Source: Oncomelania hupensis (Eukaryota > Mollusca > Gastropoda > Littorinimorpha > Pomatiopsidae). From it: a stretch of DNA of 64,000 bases. How positions within the stretch are numbered: the stretch's first letter is position 1; every line of letters starts with the position of its first letter. The stretch is from NCBI GenBank assembly GCA_036898135.1, contig CM072513.1:73061380-73125379 (forward strand). The letters run 5' to 3'. Shown in pieces: positions 37,101 to 49,500 of the stretch. The notes under the pieces are model-generated. The model saw only the letters and a list, made by a program, of their open reading frames with translations, was not told the DNA's origin and did not search any database. A program made the position numbers and the translations under genes.

Positions 37101-40100
37101 GTTCTTTTTCTTGTTCATCTCTCTTCGTTTATCACACAGGTCCAAAATTTTTGGTGTGATCCACGGTTTCTTCTTTTGGAGGTGATTGCCAGGGATCTGT
37201 CATGGCTGAGTTGAATGTGGTGGTCATGGTGTTGACAACTAATTCACCAGCTCCCAAAATAAGCAATGGTGCAAATTTTCTTGCAATTGTGGCTTGGAAT
37301 ATTTCTGCCACCTCCGGGTCTTGCAGTTTGTCCAGGTTGAACTTCAGTCTGGTGCACTTTGCTGTGTTTACTCTCTTCAAGTAGTCAGAAAGACATCATC
37401 ATAAGATCGTGGTCACTTCGAATGTCTGCTCCTGGAAAAGTGTGTGTCCTGCCAATGTTGATGCTAGATCTGAAGCGTTTCTTGACCATGATGTAGTCAA
37501 TCTGGGACTGTGCCAGGCCCATTGTCTGTTTTTTTTGTTGGGACCAATCGTGTTTGCCAGTATTAGATTGTTGTATCTGGCAAACTCCTAGAGTCTCAGA
37601 CTTCTGTCATTTGTCTTGTTGCTGTGGGGTCCACAGTCATGTGTCTCCACTGTTGTGGTCCGCATCTTTACCAACCTTCGCATTCCAGTTGCCTTGCACT
37701 ATGGTCAATGTTCATAGTCATCATAGTCCGATATTGGGGCACAGGCTTGGATGATGGTGACGTTGAAAGGGGCTGCTCTCAGACAGATGGCAATTAACCT
37801 ACTGGAGACTGGGCAGCAACCCATGACAGTGGCTAAAACGTCTTTGTGGACAAAGGATCCAACGCCGTGTTCATTGAAATAAAGCTTGTGGCCTTTGTTG
37901 GTCATTGTTTCACCTATGCCTTTCCAGTGCAGTTCACTGATACCTAAAATGTTCCATCGATAGTGATCAGGCGCATGGGCCGGTTCGTGTAATTTTCCCT
38001 CTGCATTTTGGGTCCTGGCATTCCAGGTTCCTATGATGATGTTGTCTCTCTTGCGGATCTTGCTAAGTTGTCCATCAGTAACCCACTTATCACCTCCGTT
38101 CTGGGAAGGCACGGCCCTAGGTGACCCAGGCGATCCAGTATTGAGTGAGTGGCTATTTTCATCACATGGTGTGTCTTGGGCAAGAAAGACCTGTTAGGGC
38201 CCCAATCCTCTCCAGGTTGTTTTCCACAGTCGAAATTCACAATTATAGTGTGGCACTCCTTGGCCCTGAGCACATTGTCGTTGAACCTATAGTAACATGA
38301 TGTTCCTCTGCCCTTGCAAGTGACTTCTGTGTTGAAGACTTTCGCCCAGTGATGCCATGCTGACATCACCCCTGTTAGTCGCCTTCTACGAAACGCCAGG
38401 AATTGTTGGGTCTATTCTATTCAGTGCCTGAACCCACAGGGCCAATAACGTACTTCTCAAATATGTCTGGTATAAAAAAAACAACTAGTGTTAGCTGTAG
38501 TAATATGACAAATGGCCTTTTAACTTGTATAGCACGTAGATGTGTAAACAGGGGTATAAAATATAAATTACTGCTTATGCTGAGTAGGTAGCGGCAGTCA
38601 AAACTTGGTTTTGAAGTGAGAGTGTATGTTTTGTGTTGTCTTGAAGGAAAACTAAAGTACAAGCAAATCACACAAAAAAGTGAGTGGATACCTGTATTAG
38701 TTCCTGAGATATTGATATTTTAGTATTATACGCTGTCGCGGCTGTTAAAAACTGTAAAATAGGGCAACTTCAGCAGCATGTGGGTACCACATAGTTATCT
38801 CCAGCCCTTTCAACTTTTCAGGATCTGTTATCAGCAACCAGGAATAGAAAAAGCACATAGTTCTAGCCCTCTAATCTCATATGGCTTTTGTCAGCAAGCA
38901 TGCAAACTTAACAAAAAACGCAATTGAAACCATCGCAAAATTGCACGGGAGGGCAACAATGGGTCATCACAATTCACACAATATCTATAGCAGCTGTCTT
39001 AAACTTTCAGATATTTCAAATAAATTTGTGTAGAACATGCTCATTTTTTTTCAGACAGCTTAGTTCAATACTTTTGGAGTATAAGAGCCTCAAAAATGAC
39101 AAAAACCTCTTTTTGCCGAGCGGAAAAACAGGAAAATTACAGTTTCTCGCACTTCAATGCCAATAATTCACAAACTATTTAAGATACAACCAAAATTTTT
39201 GGTGTGTAGATAGATGACAGTGTAATCTTTACAGACATCAGTAGAATTCAGTGTAATATTTTTGGAAATAACTTTACACACAATCATAAAACTTGGCAGA
39301 AAGACTCCTGAGACCATGATGTAAAGAAATACAAGTATTATCACAAAGATATAATTATAGACAATATCCAGATATATAGCCCCCTATACAATATTAGTTA
39401 CATATTTCCGACGGAAAGAAGGCATTTATATTGTCTGCAATGTGGGTGTTCATGTATATTATAGCATTCGTTGTGTTAATAGAATGTAAAAAACTGAAAA
39501 AAATAAAAAAGCCAAATGATTTTGGAGCTGTTACAATGATGATGGGGCTATATCTGGATATTGCCTAATTAGAATAATATATTTGTGTTATTATTAATAA
39601 TATTATTATTATTATTAATTTTATAACCTTATTGCAATGCTCTGTGTAAATTCTTCAATGCGGGGTAATAAAAGATTTGTTGACTTGGCTAGATCAGATC
39701 ATCATGATTTATTTAGCTTGACACAATGGCATTAATGGTAAATTTTATGTTAGTTTTTCAATCATTTAACGCTTAATAATGAAGCTACGCCAACCACTAA
39801 TTACATAATAGGTGTTATAATAAACTAAATGTATACAGCATTACAAGAAGGGGACGTTTACAGACCGTGTAGGCCTATTCCTGGTCCGTAACTTTACTTC
39901 AACTATCGATTAAACATTGGAGCAGACGACACTTTCTATGCACTTCCGGTAAACGGTACTCGAATATTTTGCTAAATTATCAACGTACCACACCATAAAC
40001 TCATTACAATTTACCAGAAACTGGTCAATCCAAGACTGCACCAAACATACCAATAATGGCACTGATTTTATTGGAAATCATAGCGAAAGTCCAAGCAGCT

Positions 40101-43100
40101 CGAAGCACAATTTTCACTAGCAGCCATGACTTTCAAAGTCGTTGGCCTACCAGGCACGTGTTATGGGTACTCGTCTTTCATTGGTTCCCGCTCCGCGAGT
40201 ATGGAACGGAAAACGATGTTTCGTATACCATTGCAATCTGCAGAAAATGACCTTTCCAGCGGGTCCATGGTTTGTATAGTTCTGAACAGCCATTTTTAAG
40301 ATATCAAGCCGCGAAGTATACATATTTTTTTGCCTTGATTTCAACTGCTTCGCAATTAAAAATACGTTGCTTTTCGAAGAAAATAGATATACGAAAATAA
40401 AGCTAGGAGTTTTATCTTTCTATTAAGACTAGTTGAACCAATCAAATTTAAGTAAACAAACACTAACATCGGCGATAAAAATAGACGGTGTTCAACTTTG
40501 ATGGAGAGCATGGCCGCCAGGCAATGGCGACACGCAACAAAGTACACTGACTGTATGCTTTTCTGAGCCACTTTAGCGACTATTTAAAGATGAATTTATT
40601 CGTAAAAACAACATAGAAAGAAAGTTGAAATGTTGATGTTTTTATTGATGTAATTTTTATGTGACAATAATTACATGCAGACCAGTAAATTGCCGACAAA
40701 AAATTGGCTTATCAGCTGGTTTCCCGCATGTCTAGTAGGCCACTGCCGCTACCTATGCTGAGCTTGTTTGGGAAGTGCATTGCATTTCATGATGGTCTAT
40801 TGAAACCAGAAATGTTAATGTATCAGCCAGTTTTCCTCAGCTTACATCATTTATAATCAGTGTAACTTGATGCAACAACAATACATGCATTCAAGGGTTG
40901 ACCTAGTGTGTGTTGTTGTTTTTTTTTTTTTTTTAAGGTGGCATTGATTTTGTTGTAGTTTGGTCATCAGTAATATACAAGCGCCCCTGTTTAGATTTTT
41001 CTTTAGAAAGACAAAATAATAAGTTATCAATGTACTGGCAGTACACACTCAGATCTTTCAGACCATATTTGTGCTGCATTCTGTCAAATTTCCTAGTGTT
41101 GCGGACTGTCAGATTTCCTTGTGTGAATGAGGACAGTAAACCCTCTAATCCTGGTATCCGGTTGGTTGTTATAGGTCTTGAACAAATTCTTGTTTTCTCT
41201 ATTACAGGTTGTGGGCAACGAGAGCATGGCTGGTGACGATCTGCTGGATGACCCTGAAACAGAGGAGGCTCTGGCAGAGTTTGACTTTCTCGTCACAGAG
41301 AGCGGTGAGGGTGGTGGGGAGGCCCGTAGTCAGGACTGTAGCCTTTGGGGTAAAAGTAAATCTCCCAGACACACAGGCACGCCTCTATTTCCTAGTTACT
41401 TTTTGGGCCTAGCTAGCTCGGCGTGCAGCTCTCACTGTTTGATTCTGCGTTTTGCAGACCTTATTGTTGTGGGGCAGTTCTTTGTTGGTTGTTGTCATAG
41501 TTTATGTTCTCTCAATTTATTTTCTTCTTTTATTTCTTTGTTTTATTGTTATGTTTAGTTTTCTCTAAATTTCGTTGTCTTTCTCCGTCTATTTATCTCT
41601 TGCTGACCCAAATTTTGTATGTTACATTCTGCAATCGGTTTGTTTTATGGATTTATCGTTCCTAGCAGTTTTATTGGATTTAGTTTTGTAAATGTTCCAG
41701 ATATATTTAGTTCTGCTCTTTTATGTTTTTAAATAAATTTTGTTGTGTTTAACTGACTCCCTAGTGGGTGATTTTGTTTTACGCTTTTCTGTTTACTTGC
41801 CATTTGTACTATATAGTAAAAAATTCATTTTTTAAAAAGTACTCCACAAAAGAACATGAAATGTTTTAGGAGTTATTGTTGAGATACTGGTACCTGATTG
41901 TGCAAACATTAACATGTTTCAAGTGGAAAATACATGATTTTGATAAAGGGTACAAATGACCATATTTTTATTTGAAGTAGATGATGCCATTTTGGTTGGC
42001 AAAAATTTCTCAAAGCCAGTGATTACAAAATTAAGCTTTGCTGCTTCATTCTACAGCTGAAGAACCGAAAATAGCACTAGGAAACGGCAGGCAATAGAAC
42101 AAATTTGAATGCTACGAACATTACTATCATTGAAGCACAAAAAAGTCCATTGAAAACTGCAATTGGAGTGGTTGGTGGGGAAGCCATGGGTAGTGGACCA
42201 CTGTGATTGCAGTGGTTGGTGGGGAAGCCATGGGTAGTGGACCACTGTGATTGCAGTGGTTGGTGGGGAAGCCATGGGTAGTGGACCACTGTGATTGCAG
42301 CGGATAGTAGGGTGTGAGTTAAAACCTTTTTTGCATGATTGTTTCACGTGATAGGACCCCGATTTTATTTACAAAAGGGCAAGGTTTGTAAATAACAATT
42401 GTTTTTGCAACATTTTATTCATTTGCTGTATTTTGTTCACTGCTTGATTCACTAATAGGGTGTTTTGGGAAGACAGATTAAAAAAATGCTAGCGGTTTTA
42501 ATTTCACAAGGCACTATAAAATGTTGTTCACCGAAGTTTGCTGTGACCGACCAAAGCTTTTCACCAGTGGTTGACTTAGTTTGTGTGTTCAACGGTTTTT
42601 TAATTATTGCCACCAACCAGTGTTTACTGACCTCTATACATTGACGTGTCGTTTGCATTGTCTAGGATTAGAGCTTCTCCTGAGCACATTTCAAATTATA
42701 TTCTTTCCCAAGAAATAGTAGAAGCTAGACGACAGCTGTAAGCAAAAATTGTGCAGGCAATTCATTTGATCAAATGTTGTTTATATCCCAAATGAAAAGT
42801 GGTAATGAAAAAAGTGTAAATTAAACGGAAAGATACATTTCTGTGACTTTGACAATCTTAGTATTAATTTTGTTTGGTCAAGAAAAAGATTGTTGCACAG
42901 ATGATTATTGTTTATTTTATGAAGACTGGTTTGGTGGGTTTTTTTCCCCCATTTTATACGGGTGGTTCTTCATTTGAATAAGAACAAATTTGGTTTGCTG
43001 ATGAATACAAGAGTTGGTTCGGTCAGAACAGTGAAGCAGAGATGCATATCTTTGTTGGTGCACAGAAAAGAAAGATGCTGCCAATCCGGAATGGAGCGTT

Positions 43101-43510
43101 GACCAGCGCCATATATCAGAGCTAAAAGAACAGTATAAAAGGGAGAGGAAAGGAAAGAAAAACAGTAAGTGTTCACAGACACCTACTTTTTGTCTTCTCT
43201 AGCTTTTATAAAATAATTTTGCCCCACCTCCCCTACCCCTTAACCCCCCCCCTCCCTCCTCCCTCACCCGCCTTGTTGTTTTTCTACATTCCTGTTTTGT
43301 GAAAATCTTAAAGTACAGGGTTTTTACCTGCATGTTTACCAAAGCCTTGTAAGTGGCATGATTTTATGTTAAATTGCTGCTGCAAATCTAAGGCAGATTT
43401 TTCTTAGATGGAAACAGTTACAGATTTCATTCAAGTATTTTGAACTAAAATGTTATTTCAGTTTAGAATGCTTCAAGTATTTTGAACTAAAATTTTTATT
43501 TACTTTTTTT

Positions 43511-43541
<31 letters not shown>

Positions 43542-46500
43542 GGGGGGGATAGTGTACTGTAGAATTAGTGTGAACTAGAATCTTAAGTTTTCTCAAAACT
43601 GTAAAGTGGCATGCATGTTTTCTGTATCTTTAACATTTTGCAGAGAGAAAAATAAATACTCAGGGTTTTAAAATGTGATTACACAACATAATGTCGTCAT
43701 AACAGCTGTGAAACAAAAGCATTTTGACTAGCATGTCTTATTGGTGATCCATTATATGAGCTTTATTTTTTTTTAATTCAAATTTTTGTTTCCAAACATT
43801 GTTTTTACGTGTGCATGCTGTTTTACAGTTTTGTGATGTGTAAGCGACCTCTTTTGGGTTCGGTTTCACAGAGTATAGCCTTTAGTTAGCAAGATGTTTG
43901 TGCCTTGACTTTGTTGTTTTCTCATGCATTACTAAACAGAGTGAAGATCAGCAGAACTTGTTTGTGGCTGAAAGCAGCTACAGTAGTTCAATATTAAAAT
44001 GTGTATCTGGAGTCCCTAAGAATGTTATATGTAAATAAATAAGCATCCCTCCAACATTTTATAATGGTCCCCATTGGTATAACCTAAAATGTCATATGTG
44101 CCATTGAGGCTCACATCAGTGATCACTGTAATGTTTTTTATGCGCTGCAGTGTATTAGACACATGGTGCACCTCACCCATACCTATAAAAGAGAAAGAAG
44201 TTAAAACTAAAGTTGCTAATGGTCTTTGAAACAAGTTCTGTCGTTGATTCATTGTCTGAGATGTCGTTTTGTGTGATGTAATGTGACGTGTGTGTGCATT
44301 GAGTTGCTTGCTCGTTGTGCTCTCAGGACCTACGCGGTCGGCTTTGCAAGCCATGTTAGCTAATCTGGGCTCAGACGATGAACTGCCCGGCTTCCAGTCG
44401 GAATCGCCAAATGTTTCCAGCCCTTCTGATGAGGATGCTGGTAGGCCCCAGTGTACATTCTCTCTAACTCTTTTTTTTTTTTTTTTAATTCTTGGATAGT
44501 AATATCTGGAAATACTTTGCAGTAGTCAGGAATCACAATGAGCTGAATGTTGATTTCTGTTGTTTTTGTTCTTACATTATTTATTTCGAATTTTAAATTA
44601 CTTATTATTTTCTTTTTGGGAAGTTAGAGGAGTGGAGGGGGGGGGGGATGTGGGGAAGTGTGTTGCTTTGTGTGTATGTAGAAACAAACTGGCCACAACT
44701 CAGCATGATTTGTAAATATGTGTGGTCGCCTGGAAATACATTTAAATGGCTTTGCCATCTTGTACATAAACAGAATTCTTCTTGAACTGTATGAATTCAT
44801 TCTGTAAGTGCTGATTGATTGCACTAAATAAATAAAGTGTATAAATATGCACAAATAAATCTACAAATTGATGCCTTAAGATTAAAGAATGTGCATTAAA
44901 AAAAAAAACCAACTAATTCAACCCGAGCAAACTGTTTTGCTTGTTTAATTGGCAGCTGCCAGTAATGCTTTGTTGTGCAAACTAATATCGAGGATCTTGA
45001 GATCGAGGAAAGTGTGGATTGGGTTATTGGGGATGGAAGCGATGTTTCTAGAGGGGAAAGCAATGATTGTGTGTGTAGCTTCTTACTAAATTGCAGTACA
45101 CTTTTTAAATCCCAACACGCAAGTTTCTAGAATGACAACAGATGCATATTATGCATGCGCATGTTTTTTTTTAAAAAGTGTGTTTAAATGCATGTTTTCT
45201 TGCAATTCTCGCTCTTCTACTAGAAAATTTTGTTTTAAGTTTTCTTCAGTTTGCTGTACTTGGCCATTTGTGGGTGTTTTTCCCCTCTGTGTTTTCTATT
45301 CTGTTGAAGGTGGCAGTTGTTAAATGTGGAAACCTCTTCCCCTCATACCTAGTGATTGCAACACCTGAAGTATATCACATTGATAGTATAGATCAACATT
45401 TTTGAGTTTACTTTTTTGTTTTATTCATGGCTAACCAATTTTGAATTAAATAGAGCTATTGCTGTGTGTGTTTGCCAGCTGCTGCCTAAAGTTTGTTTCA
45501 TCGCCCAAATCAAGCCACTTCAGAATGATGTAGAATCATAGCTTTCCTGATTATTTCAACAGATTTGAGCTGATGGATGTTCAAATATTATTTATTCAAA
45601 TTGCCTCGATTCTTGAACTTCATGTTTTTGGCATTTTTTTTTGAGTGGGGGGGTGGGGGAATCAAATCTTCAATTTAACATCAGAACACTGTTTATTCTT
45701 GATAGAAGGTAAACGAAACTTTTTCACTCCAGCAAAGAAATTTGCAGTGGACCCTTCCAGGTGAATGTCCGCTGCATGTACTTTGTTGCCAATTAGTACT
45801 CTCTTGTAGGACCTACTGCATTTGAATTGCCTTTTACTCACACACTCACTGCATTTGTATTGACTCTTCCTTTCCTGTTGCATTTGATCTTGCTGTTGCT
45901 TCTGAGCTGTCTGTTGCTGACTCGTAGCGTTTGCTTTTGTGGGCGACACAGGCATGCAGAGTGGGGGAGGACTGGGGTTTTCCCCTGGCTCTCGCAAGCC
46001 CCTGATGACGGGTTCCGATGAAGAGGAGTTTGACAGCGCTCTGGGCCTTGGAGAGCTTGCCGGCCTCACCGTTACGAATGAAGCTGATCCTAGCAACTAT
46101 GATGTGAGTTCAGGCGTTTTGTTTTGACTCTTCGTGTCTTAGAATTGTATGTTATTTATCCATTAACTCTTAGCGTCCTATAGCGCGGTAATGCGCGCCT
46201 CGCCCGTAATCCTGAAGCGCTGTAATGCGCGCCTCGTTAGTGCACTTTTTAGTCATGAAATCACAGGAAATAGGAACTCTCCAGTGCGTGAGAGAAGGTT
46301 TAGTCAACTTCCGGAAAGGTTCCCGTGTGTTTTCCGCTATCGTTTTCGCAAGTTTGACGTGGTTTTGTGTGTTTTTTTAACGATTTTGTTTGAGGTTTGA
46401 GTTTGCGAAATTTTCGGCCATGATGGCAGGGGATAGCTCCGACAGTAATAGTGAGTTTTGTAACCTTATTGATGAGCTTATTGCTGAAAGAGCACAAGGA

Positions 46501-49500
46501 CTTGGTGTAGACAACCAGAGTGAGTTTTCTTGTCTGTGTTGACTGACTGTGCACATATTCACATGCAATCCACACTGTCTTGTTGTTTTATTAACATAGT
46601 CCATAAAATACCTGTAATTATGAATTAATTACAAGATTCTAACAGGTAAAAATAGTACTAAAGTCAAAATGGTTCTTTGGGTACATAGAATAACCATTTT
46701 GTAAACATATCCTAAAATATGAAGTTAATGTGACAATAAATAAATTTTTTGCAATTTTTTCAAATTCATAACCCAATTTATTGCAATAAACTTGAAATCC
46801 TTACAGGATATAGGCGCAAATGTACAGAAAACCTTAAAGGACGCTAAGAGTTAAATAATCGGGGTATCTTGTGAAGCAGACCCTAGCAACTAGTATGTGG
46901 ATTGATGGCATATATTCTCTCTTCTCTCTCTCTCTCCCTCCCTCTCTCTCTCAACTCTCTCTCTCTCTCTCTCTCTCTCTCTTGCTCCACCTCCTCTCTT
47001 GCTCCACTCTCTCTCTCTCTTGCTCCACCTCCTCTCTTTCTCTCTCCCCTCTCGCTCACTCTCTCTTGTCCTCCCCTCCACCCTCCTCTTATATCCCTTT
47101 CTCTGTCCTTTCTCCTTTCCTCTCCTACTGTACGTCAGTCTTTTGCTCTCTCTCTCTCTTTCAGAATTATTATTTATTCAAGAATTAAATAAAATGGCAG
47201 ACCTGATAATTACAGCTAACTATAACCATTCCAGTAACGTAAGGTTTCTTTATTATTTATACTGGGACTTTCCATATGAGAGAAACCCCATTTGCTTTTT
47301 AGTACTATTTGTTATGCCTTTCATATTACAGATTTCAGCACCAAAGGAGGTATTTAGGAAAACATGGAATGCAAAATACACACTTCGAAGGTGAGTTTGT
47401 GTTTTCTGTTCGTTGGAAATTGTCAAGGATTTTGGGTCCTTGCAGACGATTAGTGGTTTGATGTTTTGACGATACAGGTTATCGTGCGAATATGTGCTGA
47501 ACCATAATTATCTTTATATGATGTTCATTATGGAATAAAGTGGATTTTTCTGTGTTAACTACCAACTACTATATGGGATTCATCTAGTAGTAGTAGTAGT
47601 AGTAATTTAGAAGTTGTATAGGCTGAGAACAAATGCAGGCTGCCAAGCCTTTATACACATTCTTTCTATGTCAATTGTTGTTTGTAGATTATAGTCACAC
47701 GACACTTTCGCATATAGGTGACTACTGGACCGATTTATACTGACACCAGCGGGCCAGTTGTTGGTAAAGGGGAAAATAATATGATCACACGTTGACCAAT
47801 CTGGGTTTCGAACCAGCGACCTTTCGATTACTAGCAAGACGCTCTTACCAACTGAGCTACCCGGCCCCACAGACTCTATGTCAATCTACCACTGAGCTAA
47901 GCAAGAACTCGTACAAAATCCTGAGTGAGCCAGATGTGTTTGTTTAACAGAAAATTAATCTTTTCGAGTTGATCAGATTGGAAGGCTGTGTTAAATATTA
48001 TAGAAGGATTTAAGAATCTCTGCTGTGTAGAATTATTTGGCAGTTTTATGGGTGATTGCTGTTGTGTTTTCAGTCACTTTGATGGGGTGAGAGCGCTGGC
48101 GTTCCACACTGTAGAACCAGTCCTGATCACGGCGTCAGAGGACAACACTCTCAAGCTGTGGAATCTCCAGAAAACTGTTCCTGCTAAAAAGTGAGTGGCT
48201 GTGGAAAGCTACAACATTTCCACTCTCTCACCTAGCTAGTGACTCGGCATTAGCTTTTCTCGCTAGTGTGCAAACAGTTTTCACAAGAACACAGTTTGCA
48301 TTTTGGTGAGACTAAATATAATCATTAAAAAATGAAAAGACGTGACAAACCGGACAGCAGCAACAAAGGTTGCCAGTGAAGTGAGACAAGATTTTTAAGT
48401 CGCCTAAAAGAATGTTTACTGGCATAGACCATTGGGCTATTGCTTTCAACACCCCTGAATATAGTAAATGTGAAGTGATATCCCATTCCTTTCTTTCTGA
48501 CATGTGTAGCTGTAGTATGGTTTTCAGAGCGGCGTCTTTAGACGTGGAGCCAGTGTACACATTCAGGGCCCATGTAGGTCCAGTGCTGAGTCTGGCTGTA
48601 AGCGCAACAGGCGAGCAGTGCTTCAGCGGTGGCATGGATGCCACTATCCGATGCTGGAACATCCCCAGCTCCAACATTGACCCCTACGACTCCTTCGGTA
48701 TGTTTGTCAAAATAAGATATCAACCAAATTATTCACCTAAATAAAGAAGATAAGAAAATTGAATTTAAATGTCAGTTGGTGTAGGACAAGAGTCTTTGCA
48801 AGGTTATTGCAAAATGTAGGCTACGAGAGATTTTAACCTTCAAATCCCCAAAGGTGCCTAAGACTTATCATCTTCTATTTCCTAGGTCATGACAAATAAC
48901 GCTGTCAAAATCTACACCATGCACACACAAAAATTAATTAAAATTACTCGACCCAAAATTATGTTCCACTTAACATTATTAATAAATCAACCACATATTT
49001 TTCTTTAAAATAAAATGTTACACATACATTTTTACAATGTGTTGCAACAGGGAAAAAAATCTGAATGTCAACATTGCACACTGCACAATATGTATTAAAA
49101 TATGATCACTGCCTCAAATAATAAAGAACAGATTCTTCATCGTTGCTGTTAATCAGATCATCAAAATGAAAGTTCAAATCGCTTTCTTCTCCATTATTCA
49201 CCTGCACCAAATCAGCCACGTATGGGCTGCCGCCATAATTCTCTGCATCTGAAAATTCAAACTTTGATCAAACTTTGAAAATGTACTGTGTGCGGTCTAC
49301 ATACTCTAAAAATGCAGTGAAAACTCCGCCTGAAACCGCAGGAAATCGTGATCACATGTGCGAGAATCTCGCATGTTTGCTATAAATAGGTTTCCATGAG
49401 GTAGCCACTGAACAGACCAAGCTATTACCGGCCGCTGACGGTCGTTCTGCGAGCATGCACATAGCAAAAAGATTAGTCCCTATATGTTGCTCTGCGTGTA

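Noticed and set aside
46420..46519. Acidic stub of the TTAA element as an alternative first exon of striatin, since a good donor (A then GTGAGT) follows it
   Set aside because: The stub would end in phase 1, whereas striatin exon 12 at 47332 needs phase 0, so the fusion would be out of frame.
46871..47192. Serine/leucine-rich open frames on the + strand and the arginine/glutamate-rich frame opposite
   Set aside because: Low-complexity translations of the CT-rich simple repeat.
47804..47869. Functional tRNA gene on the - strand
   Set aside because: A and B boxes are present, but the arms do not fold into a full cloverleaf and the sequence continues into a SINE body with a microsatellite tail.
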